A stretch of DNA of 64,000 bases, taken from CAZHRC01 sp964533865. Its GTDB lineage: Bacteria; Bacillota; Clostridia; Tissierellales; Peptoniphilaceae. The stretch is taken from contig CAZHRC010000009.1 in NCBI GenBank assembly GCA_964533865.1, positions 11,916 through 75,915 of the forward strand, given 5' to 3'. A program made the translations under genes and the position numbers. Positions 25,770 through 36,819 of this stretch are shown here, piece by piece (position 1 is the stretch's first letter; every line of letters begins with the position of its first letter). The notes below the pieces were generated by a model. The model searched no databases, had not been told where the DNA came from, and saw nothing but the letters and a program-made list of their open reading frames with translations.

Positions 25770-26453
25770 GTGATTGAATTTATACGAGTGACAAAAAAAT
25801 ATTTAAACGACGTGGTCGCCTTACAAGATGTCAGTTTCAAAATTGAACAGGGGGAGTTTGTTTTTCTCATCGGACCCAGCGGAGCAGGCAAGTCAACGTT
25901 GATCAAACTGATTTTACACGAAGAGTCAGCGGACAAAGGACGCGTGATTTTAGACGGCAAAGATATTACTTCGGTTCGATCCAGACACCTTCCTGCAATC
26001 CATAGGAAAGTGGGCGTGGTGTTCCAAGATTTTCGTTTGTTAGAGGACAGGACCGTTTACGACAATGTCGGGTTTGTGATGGACATCCAAGGGAGATCCC
26101 CTCGTGAGAAAAAACGCCGCATACCAGAGATGCTCGAGCTCGTCGGCCTTGCAAACAAGGCAAAATCATTTCCTAACCAACTCTCAGGAGGGGAACAACA
26201 ACGGACTTCGATTGCGCGAGCGATGGTTGGACAACCTGAGATTTTAATTGCCGATGAACCAACCGGTAATTTGGACCCTGAGACTTCGCGAGAGATTTTA
26301 GATGCGCTTAGCGCGGTCAATCAAAGGGGAACTACGGTCATCGTGTCGACTCATGCAAAAGAAATCGTGGATGCTATGCGTCGTCGTGTGCTCCAATTAG
26401 ATCGAGGAATACTGGTTCGAGATGAATTAGAAGGAGAATACGACAACAGATGA
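25770..26453 (+). CDS. ftsE: Cell division ATP-binding protein FtsE
   Basis: FtsE is the cytoplasmic ATPase of the FtsEX complex, which drives activation of peptidoglycan hydrolases at the septum or sidewall. The 227-residue product has Walker [10 protein letters not shown] at about 35-43, signature [14 protein letters not shown] at about 138-151 and Walker [13 protein letters not shown] at about 158-169. A GTG start follows GAGGTG five bases upstream. It overlaps ftsX in an ATGA junction, and the hydrolase it should control is the M23 gene after ftsX. Confidence 0.96.
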   Translation: MIEFIRVTKKYLNDVVALQDVSFKIEQGEFVFLIGPSGAGKSTLIKLILHEESADKGRVILDGKDITSVRSRHLPAIHRKVGVVFQDFRLLEDRTVYDNVGFVMDIQGRSPREKKRRIPEMLELVGLANKAKSFPNQLSGGEQQRTSIARAMVGQPEILIADEPTGNLDPETSREILDALSAVNQRGTTVIVSTHAKEIVDAMRRRVLQLDRGILVRDELEGEYDNR

Positions 26454-27355
26454 CCTTTATAAGAAAATTGTTATTTAGCCTTCGAAGCGGATTTCGAGGC
26501 GCTTGGAAACACAGGGGAATGGGCGTCGCCTCTGTGGCGTCGACAGCCATGGTTCTGTTTATTCTTGGCTTTGTGCTGATCGCCGTCATCACCATGAACA
26601 TCATGGTGTCTGACGTTCAAAATCGCGTTGACGAAATCGAATTGTTTTTAAAAGCCGATGCCACCGATGAACAAGTTGCGACGGCGATGGAAGAGGTCAA
26701 GTCTTTTGAAGGCGTAGGCGAAGTGGTCTACCGGTCAAAAGCGGAGGCGCTTGAATTGATGAAGCAGTCTTGGGGATCCAACGCTTTTATTCTCGAAGGG
26801 ATGGATCAAACGAATACCCTGCCAGCTTCTTTCGTCGTTACGATGAAACAGTTAGAACGCACGGATGCATTTGTCGCTTGGGCCAATGAGTTACCCGTTG
26901 TCAATGAGATTACATACTACCAAGATATGGTACAACGGATTCTGCAACTCTCCAATTACATTCAATGGGGCGGTTTGCTTGCCGTGTTGATGCTCATCGG
27001 TATTTCTGTCGTTTTGATTTCCAACACGATCAAGTTGACTCTAAGTTCTCGTAAAAAGGAAATCCAAGTGATGAGAGATGTGGGTGCATCCCGATTTTTG
27101 ATTATTGGACAGTTCATCGTCGAAGGAGTGCTATTTGGCGTCATCGCTGCAGGGATTGCCATGGGGCTGACTTTCGGAATCTATACCTATTTTTTCAATA
27201 ACTACTCAGATGCTTTTTACCAGTTTGTATCGACGGCTTTATTTTCACCGGAAACCCTTCATCTGGACTTTGGGATTATTTTCCTATCTTTGGGTGTGGG
27301 CATCGGCGCTATTGGAAGTTTATTATCGATACGAAAAGATTTAAAAGTACAATAA
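26450..27355 (+). CDS. ftsX: Cell division membrane protein FtsX
   Basis: FtsX is the permease-like partner of FtsE and transmits ATPase movements to an extracellular hydrolase. The 301-residue product has one membrane helix at about 25-50, an extracellular loop at about 55-165, and three C-terminal helices (about 175-200, 222-245, 275-295), the standard FtsX topology. The gene overlaps ftsE by 4 nt and is followed 15 nt later by the M23 hydrolase gene, its probable partner. Confidence 0.95.
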   Translation: MTFIRKLLFSLRSGFRGAWKHRGMGVASVASTAMVLFILGFVLIAVITMNIMVSDVQNRVDEIELFLKADATDEQVATAMEEVKSFEGVGEVVYRSKAEALELMKQSWGSNAFILEGMDQTNTLPASFVVTMKQLERTDAFVAWANELPVVNEITYYQDMVQRILQLSNYIQWGGLLAVLMLIGISVVLISNTIKLTLSSRKKEIQVMRDVGASRFLIIGQFIVEGVLFGVIAAGIAMGLTFGIYTYFFNNYSDAFYQFVSTALFSPETLHLDFGIIFLSLGVGIGAIGSLLSIRKDLKVQ

Positions 27356-27370
27356 ACGGAGGACAGTGAT

Positions 27371-28645
27371 TTGTCGCATAATTTAAAAAAGCTCACTACA
27401 GTAGCACTGAGTGTGGCGTTGCTCCTTGGAACGACACCGGTGGTTAGAGCTGATGAAATAACGGACTTACAAGAACAAACTCGACAACTCGAGGAACAGC
27501 GGGTGACGACAGAAGCAAAAACCGCTGAAATGGAGCAAGAAAAAGCACGACTTGCGAGTCAAAGAGAAGCGTTGAATAAAGAGTTGGAAGAATTGGATCG
27601 TCGATTGACTGAAACCCAAAAGGAACTCGATGGGTTGAACGCACAGATCGAAGAACTCCTCGCCGTCATCGAAAAGACGACTCAAGAGATCAATGCTCTG
27701 CGTCAAGATATCGAAAAAAACCAAAAGTCTTTCAGCGATCGCTTGGAAGCCATGTATAAAATGGGAAATGCCGGTTATCTCGAAGTGCTGCTTAGCTCAT
27801 CTAACATGAACGACTTTTTATCGCGATCGGTGATGATGCAAAACATTGCAGAATACGATCGTACCATTATCGAAAACTTAAAGACTGACAAGATTACTCT
27901 GGAGCAAAAAGAGCAAGAGCTAAAAGGTCAACAAACCGCCCTTGAGTTGGTCAAAGAATCCACCGAAGCTAAAAAGCTAGAGCTGGAAGAGATGACCAAT
28001 AGCAAAAATGCACTGCTCAGTAAAATCGTAGAACAAGAAGCGTTGACCGCAGCAGAAATCGCAAGTCTTGAGAGTCGATCTTCTGAGTTATCGGCTGAGA
28101 TCGCAGCAAAGATTGAACGAGTGAAACAACTCGAAGAAGAACGTCGCATCGCTGAAGAAAAACGTCGTGCTGAAGAAGCGCGCTTAGCCGAAGAAGAAAA
28201 ACAACGAGCGGCTGCCGCAAGAACGGAATCGAGAAAACCGGTTTACGTCACAGACGGTGGATCCTATGCTTGGCCAGTTCCGTCGAGCTACAATATCTCT
28301 TCATTGTATGGCACGCGCATCCATCCCTTTACAGGGGCAGTCCACTCCCACTCGGGGTTAGATATTAGCGCACCAACAGGTGCCGATATAATCGCCTCGA
28401 AAGGTGGTACGGTGATCCAAGCGGGCTACAACGGAGCTTATGGTAATTGCGTCCAAATCGATCATGGTGGCGGGATGGTTACCGTCTACGGCCACTGCTC
28501 AGCCCTCTATGTTTCTTCTGGACAACAAGTGTCTTCCGGACAGGTGGTAGGTGTCATCGGTAGCACTGGACAGTCCACAGGGCCCCATCTGCACTTCGAG
28601 GTTCGCATAAACGGCGTTCGCGTCGATCCTATGAATTTTTTATAG
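27371..28645 (+). CDS. Coiled-coil M23 peptidoglycan hydrolase (EnvC/PcsB-like)
   Basis: A 424-residue secreted protein. A signal peptide (about 1-27, cleavage after VRA) is followed by long coiled coils (about 30-125 and 165-290, with EERRIAEEKRRAEEARLAEE-type repeats). The C-terminal LytM/M23 domain starts at about 297. The zinc ligands are complete (HSGLD near 333 and GPHLHFE near 406), so unlike EnvC it is probably itself an endopeptidase, controlled by FtsEX through the coiled coil. The TTG start follows CGGAGGACA. It is third in the ftsE-ftsX unit and ends in a terminator. Confidence 0.92.
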   Translation: MSHNLKKLTTVALSVALLLGTTPVVRADEITDLQEQTRQLEEQRVTTEAKTAEMEQEKARLASQREALNKELEELDRRLTETQKELDGLNAQIEELLAVIEKTTQEINALRQDIEKNQKSFSDRLEAMYKMGNAGYLEVLLSSSNMNDFLSRSVMMQNIAEYDRTIIENLKTDKITLEQKEQELKGQQTALELVKESTEAKKLELEEMTNSKNALLSKIVEQEALTAAEIASLESRSSELSAEIAAKIERVKQLEEERRIAEEKRRAEEARLAEEEKQRAAAARTESRKPVYVTDGGSYAWPVPSSYNISSLYGTRIHPFTGAVHSHSGLDISAPTGADIIASKGGTVIQAGYNGAYGNCVQIDHGGGMVTVYGHCSALYVSSGQQVSSGQVVGVIGSTGQSTGPHLHFEVRINGVRVDPMNFL

Positions 28646-28683
28646 AACCATCGCAAGGAACGGATTTAAAGATGATGTCATTT

Positions 28684-28713
28684 AGAGCTGTCGACCGATG
28701 TTGACAGCTCTTT
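28684..28713 (+). terminator. Terminator after the ftsEX-M23 unit
   Basis: A 9-bp stem AGAGCTGTC / GACAGCTCT followed by TT. It lies about 40 nt after the stop codon. Confidence 0.75.
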
Positions 28714-28753
28714 CCAATGAAAACTATCGGCGAAAGACAAGAAAGGGTGCAAT

Positions 28754-29947
28754 ATGAAAAAATTAGGGAAGTTTATTTTAGGCATACTCATATTAGCGAC
28801 GGTGGGACTCGGCGGTTACACCCTCGGGGCTCAAACGGGAAACACCACATTACAGGATAAAAAGACAGGGGACCTTTCCTCGGATATTAGTCGACCCATC
28901 GATGAAATGTACGATATTATCAGCAAGGCTTACCTCTTTGATATCAACGAAGACAAGGTTAAAGACGAGATTTACAAAGGGCTTTTCCGCGGATTGGACG
29001 ATCCCTACTCCGTGTATTACAACCCCGAAGAATACCGGGAGTTGATGAGCGAAGCCTCTGGAACGTATACGGGTATCGGTGTAGTGGTCAACCCTTCTCA
29101 AGACAATTTCATCCAAGTGGTATCGCCATTTAAAGGTTCTCCAGGTGAACAAGCGGGTTTGCTTCCAGGGGATAAAATTATTGCCGTCAATGGTGTTAAC
29201 TACACCGCATCGGACATGGAAGAGGCAGTACGTAACATGAAAGGCGAACCCAATACCGATGTGACTCTGACCATACGACGCGATAAAGAAGGGGCAACCT
29301 CTGACACGATGGACATCGTCATCACCAGGCAGGTGATTACCATCGAAACCGTGGCCAGCGTCATGATGGACGATAATATAGGATATTTGCAAATCTCTCA
29401 ATTTGACGAAAAAACCTATTCGGAATTTGTCACCAACCTTCAAAGTTTACTCGACAACGGGGCAAAAGCCATCGTCATGGATTTGAGAAATAACCCAGGA
29501 GGCTTGTTGAGTTCAACTTTGGAAGTCGCCGATAAGCTACTCGGTGAAGGGATCATCGTGTCAACTGTAGATAAGGAAGGCAATCGCACAGATGAAAAAT
29601 CCGATGCAGATAAAGTCGATATCCCGATGACTGTATTGATCAACGGCAACTCTGCCAGTGCTTCAGAAATTCTATCCGGTGCACTCAAAGATCACAAACG
29701 GGCAACGGTGGTGGGAACCACTTCTTTTGGAAAAGGCATTGTCCAACGGATTTTCCCGATAGCATCGGACGGTCCAGGCTTTAAGCTGACCGTACAAGAG
29801 TACTACACGCCAAATGACACCAAAATTCACGGTGTTGGCGTCATTCCAGATGTGGACGTGCCAATGGAAGGTGATGGCTTCGACATCGGCCCCGACCACA
29901 AGGAATCGGATGTCCAATTGCAAAAAGCGATAGAATTACTTCAATAA
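28754..29947 (+). CDS. Carboxyl-terminal processing protease (S41, CtpA-like)
   Basis: A 397-residue membrane-anchored, extracytoplasmic serine protease. An N-terminal hydrophobic segment at about 5-27 is followed by a cap region and a PDZ domain at about 100-185 (GIGVVVNPSQ ... GLLPGDKIIAVNG). The S41 catalytic domain contains the nucleophile in GNSASASEIL at about 298-307 and the general-base Lys in TTSFGKGIVQ at about 321-330. It probably processes cell-wall or spore-envelope proteins. The place after ftsEX and an M23 hydrolase is conserved in Clostridia, although here a terminator hairpin separates them. Confidence 0.94.
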   Translation: MKKLGKFILGILILATVGLGGYTLGAQTGNTTLQDKKTGDLSSDISRPIDEMYDIISKAYLFDINEDKVKDEIYKGLFRGLDDPYSVYYNPEEYRELMSEASGTYTGIGVVVNPSQDNFIQVVSPFKGSPGEQAGLLPGDKIIAVNGVNYTASDMEEAVRNMKGEPNTDVTLTIRRDKEGATSDTMDIVITRQVITIETVASVMMDDNIGYLQISQFDEKTYSEFVTNLQSLLDNGAKAIVMDLRNNPGGLLSSTLEVADKLLGEGIIVSTVDKEGNRTDEKSDADKVDIPMTVLINGNSASASEILSGALKDHKRATVVGTTSFGKGIVQRIFPIASDGPGFKLTVQEYYTPNDTKIHGVGVIPDVDVPMEGDGFDIGPDHKESDVQLQKAIELLQ

Positions 29948-29953
29948 ACGGAT

Positions 29954-29989
29954 AAGGGTATCTACAGTCAACGGCTGTGATGCCCTTTT
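29954..29989 (+). terminator. Terminator after the S41 protease gene
   Basis: A 9-bp stem AAGGGTATC / GATGCCCTT, with one G-T pair, encloses a smaller ACAG / CTGT helix and is followed by TTCT. It starts about 7 nt after the stop. Confidence 0.82.
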
Positions 29990-30016
29990 CTATCTGATAA
30001 TCAATGCATCTATAAC

Positions 30017-30045
30017 TTGACCGCTGGTGTCCTCTATCATATAAT
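30017..30045 (+). promoter_or_regulatory. Sigma-A promoter of uvrB-uvrA
   Basis: TTGACC and TATAAT are separated by 17 nt, 29 nt before the uvrB start. I see no LexA/DinR box (GAAC-N4-GTTC type) overlapping it, although GAAC occurs once at 30055. Confidence 0.8.
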
Positions 30046-30074
30046 AATATCGAACATTAGTTCAGGAGGTGTTT

Positions 30075-32048
30075 ATGACCGACTTTAAAATACATTCAGA
30101 CTATAAACCCACTGGTGATCAGCCACAGGCTATTGCGAGCTTGGTCGCAGGGCTAAACGACGGCAGACACCATCAAATATTAAAAGGGGTCACGGGCTCA
30201 GGTAAGACCTTTACAATGGCAAACATTATCGAACAGGTTCAACGCCCCACGTTGATCATCGCTCACAACAAGACTTTGGCTTATCAATTGGCTTCAGAGT
30301 TTAGGGAATTCTTTCCGGAAAACGCAGTGGAATATTTTGTGAGTTATTATGACTACTACCAGCCAGAAGCCTATGTAGCGGCTACGGACACCTATATCGC
30401 CAAAGATTCGGCGATCAACGACGAAATTGATAAACTACGACACTCGGCGACGATGGCCTTATTTGAAAGGCGAGATGTAATCATCGTCGCTTCAGTGTCT
30501 TGTATTTACGGATTGGGCGACCCGATTGACTACGAGAACCTTGTCGTATCCTTGCGTCCAGGCATGATACGGGAGCGCGATGACGTCATGCGAAAGCTTA
30601 TCGACATTCAGTACGTGCGAAACGATGTGAGTTTTACCCGAGGGACATTCCGAGTTCGTGGCGACAGCTTGGATATCTTTCCGGCGTCTGAAGCGGAAAA
30701 CTCCATTCGCATCGAGTTTTTTGGTGATGAAATCGATCGAATCACTGAAATCAATGCGCTTACAGGAGAAGTCATCGGGGGGAGAAATCACATTGCCATC
30801 TATCCGGCATCCCACTATGCGACAAGTTCAGAAAAAGTGAAAGTCGCCATCCAGTCAATTGAGAGAGAACTCTACGAGCGATTAGCGGTACTTAAGGATC
30901 AGAACAAACTCGTTGAGGCTCAGCGGTTAGAACAGCGGACGCTGTACGATATCGAAATGCTCCAAGAGATGGGATTCTGCAATGGTATTGAAAACTACTC
31001 AAGCCATCTAAGCCAACGGCCACGCGGGTCGCGACCTTACACATTGATCGACTACTTTCCCGAAGATTTTCTCGTCATCGTCGACGAATCCCACGCTACC
31101 ATACCACAAATCGGAGGAATGTACGAAGGGGACCGTTCTCGTAAGACAAATCTGGTGGAGTACGGGTTTCGCTTGCCTTCAGCATTGGACAATAGACCAC
31201 TTCGTTTTACGGAGTTTGAAAGTTTGGTCAACCAAATCGTCTACGTATCGGCAACACCAGGGCCATATGAAATGAAACACGAAGAAAATATCGCCGAGCA
31301 AATCATACGTCCGACTGGACTTTTGGACCCTGTGCTCGAAGTACGCCCGACCAAACATCAAATCGACGATTTGCTTTCAGAGATCACCAAAAATACCGAG
31401 CGTGGAGAGCGCACCTTGGTGACCACTCTGACCAAGAAAATGGCGGAGGATTTGACTCAGTATTTTGAAGAAATCGGCGTCAGGGTCACATACCTTCACT
31501 CCGATGTGGATACGATGGATCGCATGGAGATCATCAGAGATTTGCGTATGGGCAAATACGATGTGCTTATCGGGATTAATCTTTTAAGGGAAGGGTTGGA
31601 CTTACCAGAAGTTTCATTAATCGCCATATTAGATGCAGATAAAGAGGGCTTTTTGCGTTCAGAAACTTCCTTGATCCAAACCATTGGTCGAGCGGCAAGG
31701 AATGTACGGGGTAGAGTGGTCATGTACGGTGACAAAATCACCGGCTCAATGCAACGAGCTATTGATGAAACAAACCGCAGGCGTACCATTCAAAACGCCT
31801 ATAACGAAGAACATCATATCACCCCGACTAGTGTACAAAAGGGGATTCGAGAGGTGATCTCCGCCACCCAAGTGGCAGAGGAGGGCGTTGAATACTCGGA
31901 TGCGGTGGAGACTTTTTCGCTGCAAGATATTGACAAAATGGTGGCGGAAATGGAGCTTGCCATGTACCAAGCGGCCGAAAACTTGGATTTTGAACGGGCG
32001 GCAGTTCTTCGAGATGAGATACGCAAACTGTCAACTCAGTTTAAATAG
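30075..32048 (+). CDS. uvrB: Excinuclease ABC subunit B
   Basis: UvrB is the damage-verifying helicase-like subunit of nucleotide excision repair, loaded by UvrA and then joined by UvrC. The 657-residue product has Walker [10 protein letters not shown] at about 38-46, the beta-hairpin region [11 protein letters not shown] near 93-103, the helicase domain with [20 protein letters not shown], and a C-terminal UVR domain ([15 protein letters not shown] near 640) for UvrC contact. I use ATG at 30075 because an in-frame GTG two codons earlier is part of the AGGAGGTG ribosome site. It is followed by uvrA after 9 nt. Confidence 0.97.
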   Translation: MTDFKIHSDYKPTGDQPQAIASLVAGLNDGRHHQILKGVTGSGKTFTMANIIEQVQRPTLIIAHNKTLAYQLASEFREFFPENAVEYFVSYYDYYQPEAYVAATDTYIAKDSAINDEIDKLRHSATMALFERRDVIIVASVSCIYGLGDPIDYENLVVSLRPGMIRERDDVMRKLIDIQYVRNDVSFTRGTFRVRGDSLDIFPASEAENSIRIEFFGDEIDRITEINALTGEVIGGRNHIAIYPASHYATSSEKVKVAIQSIERELYERLAVLKDQNKLVEAQRLEQRTLYDIEMLQEMGFCNGIENYSSHLSQRPRGSRPYTLIDYFPEDFLVIVDESHATIPQIGGMYEGDRSRKTNLVEYGFRLPSALDNRPLRFTEFESLVNQIVYVSATPGPYEMKHEENIAEQIIRPTGLLDPVLEVRPTKHQIDDLLSEITKNTERGERTLVTTLTKKMAEDLTQYFEEIGVRVTYLHSDVDTMDRMEIIRDLRMGKYDVLIGINLLREGLDLPEVSLIAILDADKEGFLRSETSLIQTIGRAARNVRGRVVMYGDKITGSMQRAIDETNRRRTIQNAYNEEHHITPTSVQKGIREVISATQVAEEGVEYSDAVETFSLQDIDKMVAEMELAMYQAAENLDFERAAVLRDEIRKLSTQFK

Positions 32049-32057
32049 GAGACATTT

Positions 32058-34874
32058 ATGAGTTTAGATAAAATAGTGGTGAAAGGCGCCCGGGTCAACA
32101 ATCTTAAGAATGTTGACCTAGTCCTTCCCCGTGATAAAATGATCGTATTTACAGGCTTGAGCGGATCGGGAAAATCCTCTTTGGCCTTTGATACCATATA
32201 TGCCGAAGGGCAACGCCGTTATGTGGAGAGCCTTTCCAGTTATGCGCGGCAATTTCTAGGCCAGATGGATAAACCAGAAGTGGATTCCATTGAAGGACTT
32301 TCTCCTTCAATTTCTATTGACCAAAAAACCACGAGCAAAAACCCCCGTTCAACGGTAGGGACGGTTACAGAGATTTACGATTATCTGCGATTGCTTTTTG
32401 CCAAAATTGGCATACCTCACTGTACCGTATGTGGCGAGGTGATCACTCAAAATTCCATTGACCAAATGGTGGACTACATTATGGAATTTCCGGAACGTAC
32501 CCGACTCCAAATATTGAGCCCGATTATACGAGACAAGAAAGGGGAGCATAAAAAGCTCATCGAAAACATCCGAAAAGACGGTTATAGTCGCATTATCGTC
32601 GACGGGGAACTCTACGATCTACAAGAAGAGATACAGCTTGAAAAGAATAAAAAACACACAATAGATGTGGTAGTCGATCGAATCATCATCAAAGAAGGGG
32701 TGGAGAGTCGTCTTACCGGTTCACTGGAATCCGCATTGACCATGGGAGGCGGATTGGCGAAAGTTGCAATCACTGATGGTGAAACCATCACTTTTAGTAG
32801 CAACCTCGCTTGCCCAAATGGCCATATGTCTTTGGAGGAAATTTCTCCTAGGATGTTCTCCTTTAACAGCCCTTTTGGTATGTGCCCTGAGTGTAATGGA
32901 CTGGGCTTTCACAAAGAATTGGATCCTGATCTATTGATTCCCGATCGGAGTTTGAGCTTGAACGAAGGCGCTATTGAGCCTTTTTCCAGTTCTAAAAAAG
33001 ACACGTATTACTATGAGTTTTTTAAAGCGATCGCCGGTCAATACGATTTCTCCATGGACTCGCCATTGGAAGAAGCGCCTGAAGGGCTTATCGACGACTT
33101 GCTCTACGGCACAAAAAAAGACATTAGCTTCGTCTTTGATAGCCACTTTAGCGGAGGGCGAAAAAACTACGTTGGTCCTTTTGAAGGGGTGATCAAAAAC
33201 CTAAATCGCCGCTATGCGACCACTACGGATGCCATGCGCGAACGCATCGACGAGTACATGCGGGAAGAAGAATGTCCCGTCTGCCACGGTAGACGCCTTA
33301 AAGACGAAGTGCTGGCGATTACGGTTAAGGACAAAAATATTTTCGAAGTCACCGACATGAGTGTCGAGCGGTCATTGGAGTGGTTTGAAAAAATGACGTT
33401 GACCGAAACCGAGTCCATTATTGCGACGCAAATTCTCAAGGAGATTCTCGAACGCTTAGCGTTTTTAAAACAAGTGGGGCTGACCTACCTTACTTTGTCG
33501 CGTTCGGCGGGTACATTGTCCGGTGGGGAATCCCAGCGCATTCGCCTTGCCACCCAGATTGGTTCGAGTTTGGTTGGTGTGGTCTATGTTCTTGACGAAC
33601 CGAGTATTGGGTTGCACCAAAGAGACAACGAAAAGCTCTTGGAAGCGTTGAGGAATTTGACAGATCTAGGTAATACGCTGATCATCGTCGAGCACGATGA
33701 AGACACGATGCGGGCAGCGGATTACATCGTCGATATCGGTCCTGGCGCTGGTACTCACGGCGGTGAAATCGTCGCCCAAGGCTCTTATGATGATATCGTC
33801 GCCAAAGAGGATTCCATTACCGGCCAGTATTTATCCGGTGCAAAATCCATACTCGTACCGGAAAAACGACGGACTTCCGATCGGTTTCTAAAACTCTTTG
33901 GCGCGAAGGAAAACAACTTGAAAAATCTTGACGTATCATTCCCCTTAGGAAATTTTGTCTGTGTCACCGGGGTATCGGGATCTGGGAAAAGCTCGCTAAT
34001 CAATGGCATCCTTTACAAAATATTAGCGGCTAAACTCAACCGAGCGAAAGTCAAAGCGGGAGCCTATGATAAAATTGAGGGATTGGAATATTTAGACAAG
34101 GTCATCGAGATTGACCAGTCGCCGATTGGACGCACGCCAAGATCTAATCCAGCAACGTATACGAAACTCTTCGACATGATTCGTGACGTTTTCGCGCTCA
34201 CCCCTGAGGCAAAGATACGGGGATACAATAAAGGACGTTTTAGTTTTAACGTTAAGGGTGGGAGGTGCGAGTCTTGTAAAGGCGACGGTACGCTGAAGGT
34301 GGAGATGCACTTTTTGCCAGATGTGTACGTGCCCTGTGAAGTGTGTAAAGGAAAGAGGTACAACCGAGAGACGCTTCAGGTTCGGTATAAAGGCAAAACC
34401 ATTGCCGACGTATTGGATATGACCGTGGAAGAAGGGTTGACCTTTTTTGCAAATTTACCGGGCATTGCCCGTAAAATCCAAACCCTTTACGATGTGGGGT
34501 TGGGCTATATCAAGTTGGGTCAAGCCTCTACAGAACTTTCTGGAGGGGAAGCCCAAAGGGTGAAATTGGCCACGGAGCTTTCCAAACGTCCAACGGGCAA
34601 GACAGTCTACATCCTAGACGAACCGACCACTGGTTTGCATACCGCAGATATCCATCGGTTGATACGCGTATTGGACCAGTTAGTAGAAGGTGGAAACACA
34701 GTGATCGTTATCGAACACAACCTGGACGTGATCAAAACGGCAGATTATCTGATCGATTTAGGACCTGAAGGCGGAGAAAATGGGGGGACCATAGTCGCCA
34801 CTGGTACACCTGAGGAAGTGGCAAAGGTCGACGCATCCTTTACGGGTCAATTTCTGAAAAGAGTGTTGCCATAA
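32058..34874 (+). CDS. uvrA: Excinuclease ABC subunit A
   Basis: UvrA is the ABC-type ATPase dimer that first recognises bulky DNA damage. The 938-residue product has two ATPase modules: Walker [10 protein letters not shown] at about 32-40 and GVSGSGKSS at about 638-646, with signatures [10 protein letters not shown] and [10 protein letters not shown]. Zinc-binding Cys pairs are present (CPNGH ... CPEC near 250-280, CESC ... CEVC near 737-765). Length and motifs are normal. The operon with uvrB is standard; uvrC is not next but about 6.8 kb downstream. Confidence 0.98.
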   Translation: MSLDKIVVKGARVNNLKNVDLVLPRDKMIVFTGLSGSGKSSLAFDTIYAEGQRRYVESLSSYARQFLGQMDKPEVDSIEGLSPSISIDQKTTSKNPRSTVGTVTEIYDYLRLLFAKIGIPHCTVCGEVITQNSIDQMVDYIMEFPERTRLQILSPIIRDKKGEHKKLIENIRKDGYSRIIVDGELYDLQEEIQLEKNKKHTIDVVVDRIIIKEGVESRLTGSLESALTMGGGLAKVAITDGETITFSSNLACPNGHMSLEEISPRMFSFNSPFGMCPECNGLGFHKELDPDLLIPDRSLSLNEGAIEPFSSSKKDTYYYEFFKAIAGQYDFSMDSPLEEAPEGLIDDLLYGTKKDISFVFDSHFSGGRKNYVGPFEGVIKNLNRRYATTTDAMRERIDEYMREEECPVCHGRRLKDEVLAITVKDKNIFEVTDMSVERSLEWFEKMTLTETESIIATQILKEILERLAFLKQVGLTYLTLSRSAGTLSGGESQRIRLATQIGSSLVGVVYVLDEPSIGLHQRDNEKLLEALRNLTDLGNTLIIVEHDEDTMRAADYIVDIGPGAGTHGGEIVAQGSYDDIVAKEDSITGQYLSGAKSILVPEKRRTSDRFLKLFGAKENNLKNLDVSFPLGNFVCVTGVSGSGKSSLINGILYKILAAKLNRAKVKAGAYDKIEGLEYLDKVIEIDQSPIGRTPRSNPATYTKLFDMIRDVFALTPEAKIRGYNKGRFSFNVKGGRCESCKGDGTLKVEMHFLPDVYVPCEVCKGKRYNRETLQVRYKGKTIADVLDMTVEEGLTFFANLPGIARKIQTLYDVGLGYIKLGQASTELSGGEAQRVKLATELSKRPTGKTVYILDEPTTGLHTADIHRLIRVLDQLVEGGNTVIVIEHNLDVIKTADYLIDLGPEGGENGGTIVATGTPEEVAKVDASFTGQFLKRVLP

Positions 34875-34897
34875 ACGCAAATCTAATCATCGATAAG

Positions 34898-34935
34898 TCC
34901 GACGATGTCGCGCAGAGTGACATCGTCGGATCTTT
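34898..34935 (+). terminator. Terminator after uvrA
   Basis: A perfect 12-bp stem TCCGACGATGTC / GACATCGTCGGA with a 9-nt loop is followed by TCTTTA. Confidence 0.8.
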
Positions 34936-35014
34936 ATGCCCTTAAAGTTTTAATTCTTCCTATCTTTGGGTAATAGATATGTACAGAACATCAAACTTAC
35001 TATAGGAGGCGCGT

Positions 35015-35596
35015 ATGAAAAAGGCATTAATCTTATTAGCAGAAGGATTTGAGGAAATCGAAGCGATAACGCCAATCGATTTCTTGCGTAGAGCTGGGAT
35101 TGAAACCACCGTCGCTTCGATTGCAGAAGACAGACTGGTTTCTGGTTCTCATCGTGTGGTGATACAAGCTGATGTGTTGTTGTCGTCGATAGAAGACCCC
35201 TTGTCATACGATGCCCTCATCATACCCGGAGGACAACCAGGCGCTGATAACTTATCGCATTCAGAGATCGTACTACAATTGATTCGCGATTTTGACGTAG
35301 CTGGAAAGCTTATCGCGGCGATTTGTGCAGGGCCGAAAGTCCTTCATAAAGCTGGTATCTTAGAAGGGCGTAAAGTGACATCCTACCCATCGTCAAAAGC
35401 TCAGTTGACTGGGGTCAACTACGCAGACGACGAAATTATCACATACGATAAAAACTTGATCACTTCGCGAGGTCCTGCGACGGCTGTTCAGTTTTCCTTT
35501 GGCATCATCAACTTTCTTGTCGGTGCAAAAGCGGCATCGGAGGTCAGAGATAGGACACTACTTAAAATGTTGGAGACCCACTACAAAGAAGTATAG
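35015..35596 (+). CDS. DJ-1/PfpI-family protein (YajL/ThiJ-like)
   Basis: A 193-residue DJ-1 superfamily protein, a group linked to oxidative and carbonyl stress protection (reported glyoxalase or deglycase-type activities are debated). The conserved Glu is in EGFEEIEAITP at about 9-19, and the nucleophilic elbow Cys is in AAICAGPKVL at about 105-114. AGGAGG precedes the start. It stands alone between two terminators, so it is a single-gene unit. Its nearness to an NADH oxidase gene is compatible with a stress role but does not prove one. Confidence 0.92.
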   Translation: MKKALILLAEGFEEIEAITPIDFLRRAGIETTVASIAEDRLVSGSHRVVIQADVLLSSIEDPLSYDALIIPGGQPGADNLSHSEIVLQLIRDFDVAGKLIAAICAGPKVLHKAGILEGRKVTSYPSSKAQLTGVNYADDEIITYDKNLITSRGPATAVQFSFGIINFLVGAKAASEVRDRTLLKMLETHYKEV

Positions 35597-35611
35597 AACA
35601 AGATGGTTTTC

Positions 35612-35647
35612 AAAACTGTCCTCCTTATAAATATGGAGGACAGTTTT
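35612..35647 (+). terminator. Terminator after the DJ-1 family gene
   Basis: A perfect 13-bp stem AAAACTGTCCTCC / GGAGGACAGTTTT with a 10-nt loop. The U-run is part of the stem. Confidence 0.88.
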
Positions 35648-35686
35648 GGTGCGCCTTCGCACCTATACGAAATTGAGAAAATAGCA

Positions 35687-35692
35687 TATAAT
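35687..35692 (+). promoter_or_regulatory. Probable -10 element of ychF
   Basis: A consensus TATAAT 31 nt before the ychF start. The -35 region is not recognisable. Confidence 0.5.
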
Positions 35693-35722
35693 TAAAGATA
35701 TTACATTAAAGGACGGATAGCG

Positions 35723-36817
35723 ATGAAATTAGGAATTGTCGGGCTCCCCAACGTTGGGAAGAGCACTTTATTTAACGCCATAACAAAAGCAGGTGCAGAA
35801 GCGGCGAATTACCCCTTTTGTACCATCGACCCCAATGTGGGGTTGGTAGCCGTACCCGATGTGCGGGTTGACGCTTTGACCGAAATGTACACGTCGAAAA
35901 AAACCGTACCTGCTGTCATCGAATTTTATGACATTGCAGGATTGGTAAAGGGTGCAAGCAAAGGCGAAGGATTGGGTAATAAGTTTTTATCCCACATTCG
36001 GGAAGTCGATGCGATCGTGGAAGTGCTCAGATGCTTTAGTGATGAAAACATCACCCACGTCGACGGATCGATTGATCCGTTGAGAGATATCGAAACCATC
36101 AATTTGGAGTTGATCTTTGCAGATATGGAGTTGGTGGAAAAGGTCCTTGAAAAGACCCGAAAACTGTCAAAGCACGACCCCAAATTGCGCCCAGAAGTCG
36201 AACTTCTCGAACGGATTTCAGAAGTTCTAAACGCAGGCCAATCAGCGCGGGTATTGGATCTTGACGAAGATGAAAAGAAAATGCTGCGCTCCTATCAGCT
36301 ATTGAGTACGAAACCTATTGTCTATGTGGCAAACGTAGCAGAAAATCAAGTGGCAAACGGAGGCGCAGACAACCCCTATGTCACTCAAATTCGAGAATTT
36401 GCCGCCAAAGAAGATGCGGAAGTGGTCGTGATCAGCGCTCAAATCGAACAGGAGATCTCCGAGCTCGACGACGAAGACAAGATGATATTTTTAGAGGATA
36501 TGGGCATCGAGGAATCGGGGGTCAACGCATTAATCACCTCGAGTTATGACCTCTTGGGCTTGATGAGCTTTTTAACCACTGGAGAAGACGAAACTCGAGC
36601 ATGGACCATAGCAAAAGGGACAAAAGCCGTAGATGCTGCGGCTAAAATCCATACGGATATCTCTCGCGGTTTCATCCGCGCCGAAATCGTCAACTACGAT
36701 GACCTCATCGCCTTAGGTGATATGGTAAAAGCGCGAGAAAAAGGGTTGGTGCGCTTAGAAGGCAAGGACTACATTATGCAAGACGGCGATGTGGTTCACT
36801 TTAGGTTCAATGTGTAG
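35723..36817 (+). CDS. ychF: Redox-regulated ATPase YchF (OLA1 family)
   Basis: YchF is an Obg-related P-loop protein that binds ATP rather than GTP, associates with ribosomes and negatively affects stress responses. The 364-residue product has the P-loop GLPNVGKST at about 7-15, the switch region NYPFCTIDPNVG at about 30-41 and DIAGLVKGA near 73-81. The altered G4 motif VAN(V)AENQ near 205 replaces NKxD, in line with ATP use. A C-terminal TGS domain ends in VVHFRFNV. A small membrane-protein reading frame starts two bases after its stop. Confidence 0.97.
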   Translation: MKLGIVGLPNVGKSTLFNAITKAGAEAANYPFCTIDPNVGLVAVPDVRVDALTEMYTSKKTVPAVIEFYDIAGLVKGASKGEGLGNKFLSHIREVDAIVEVLRCFSDENITHVDGSIDPLRDIETINLELIFADMELVEKVLEKTRKLSKHDPKLRPEVELLERISEVLNAGQSARVLDLDEDEKKMLRSYQLLSTKPIVYVANVAENQVANGGADNPYVTQIREFAAKEDAEVVVISAQIEQEISELDDEDKMIFLEDMGIEESGVNALITSSYDLLGLMSFLTTGEDETRAWTIAKGTKAVDAAAKIHTDISRGFIRAEIVNYDDLIALGDMVKAREKGLVRLEGKDYIMQDGDVVHFRFNV

Positions 36818-36819
36818 CC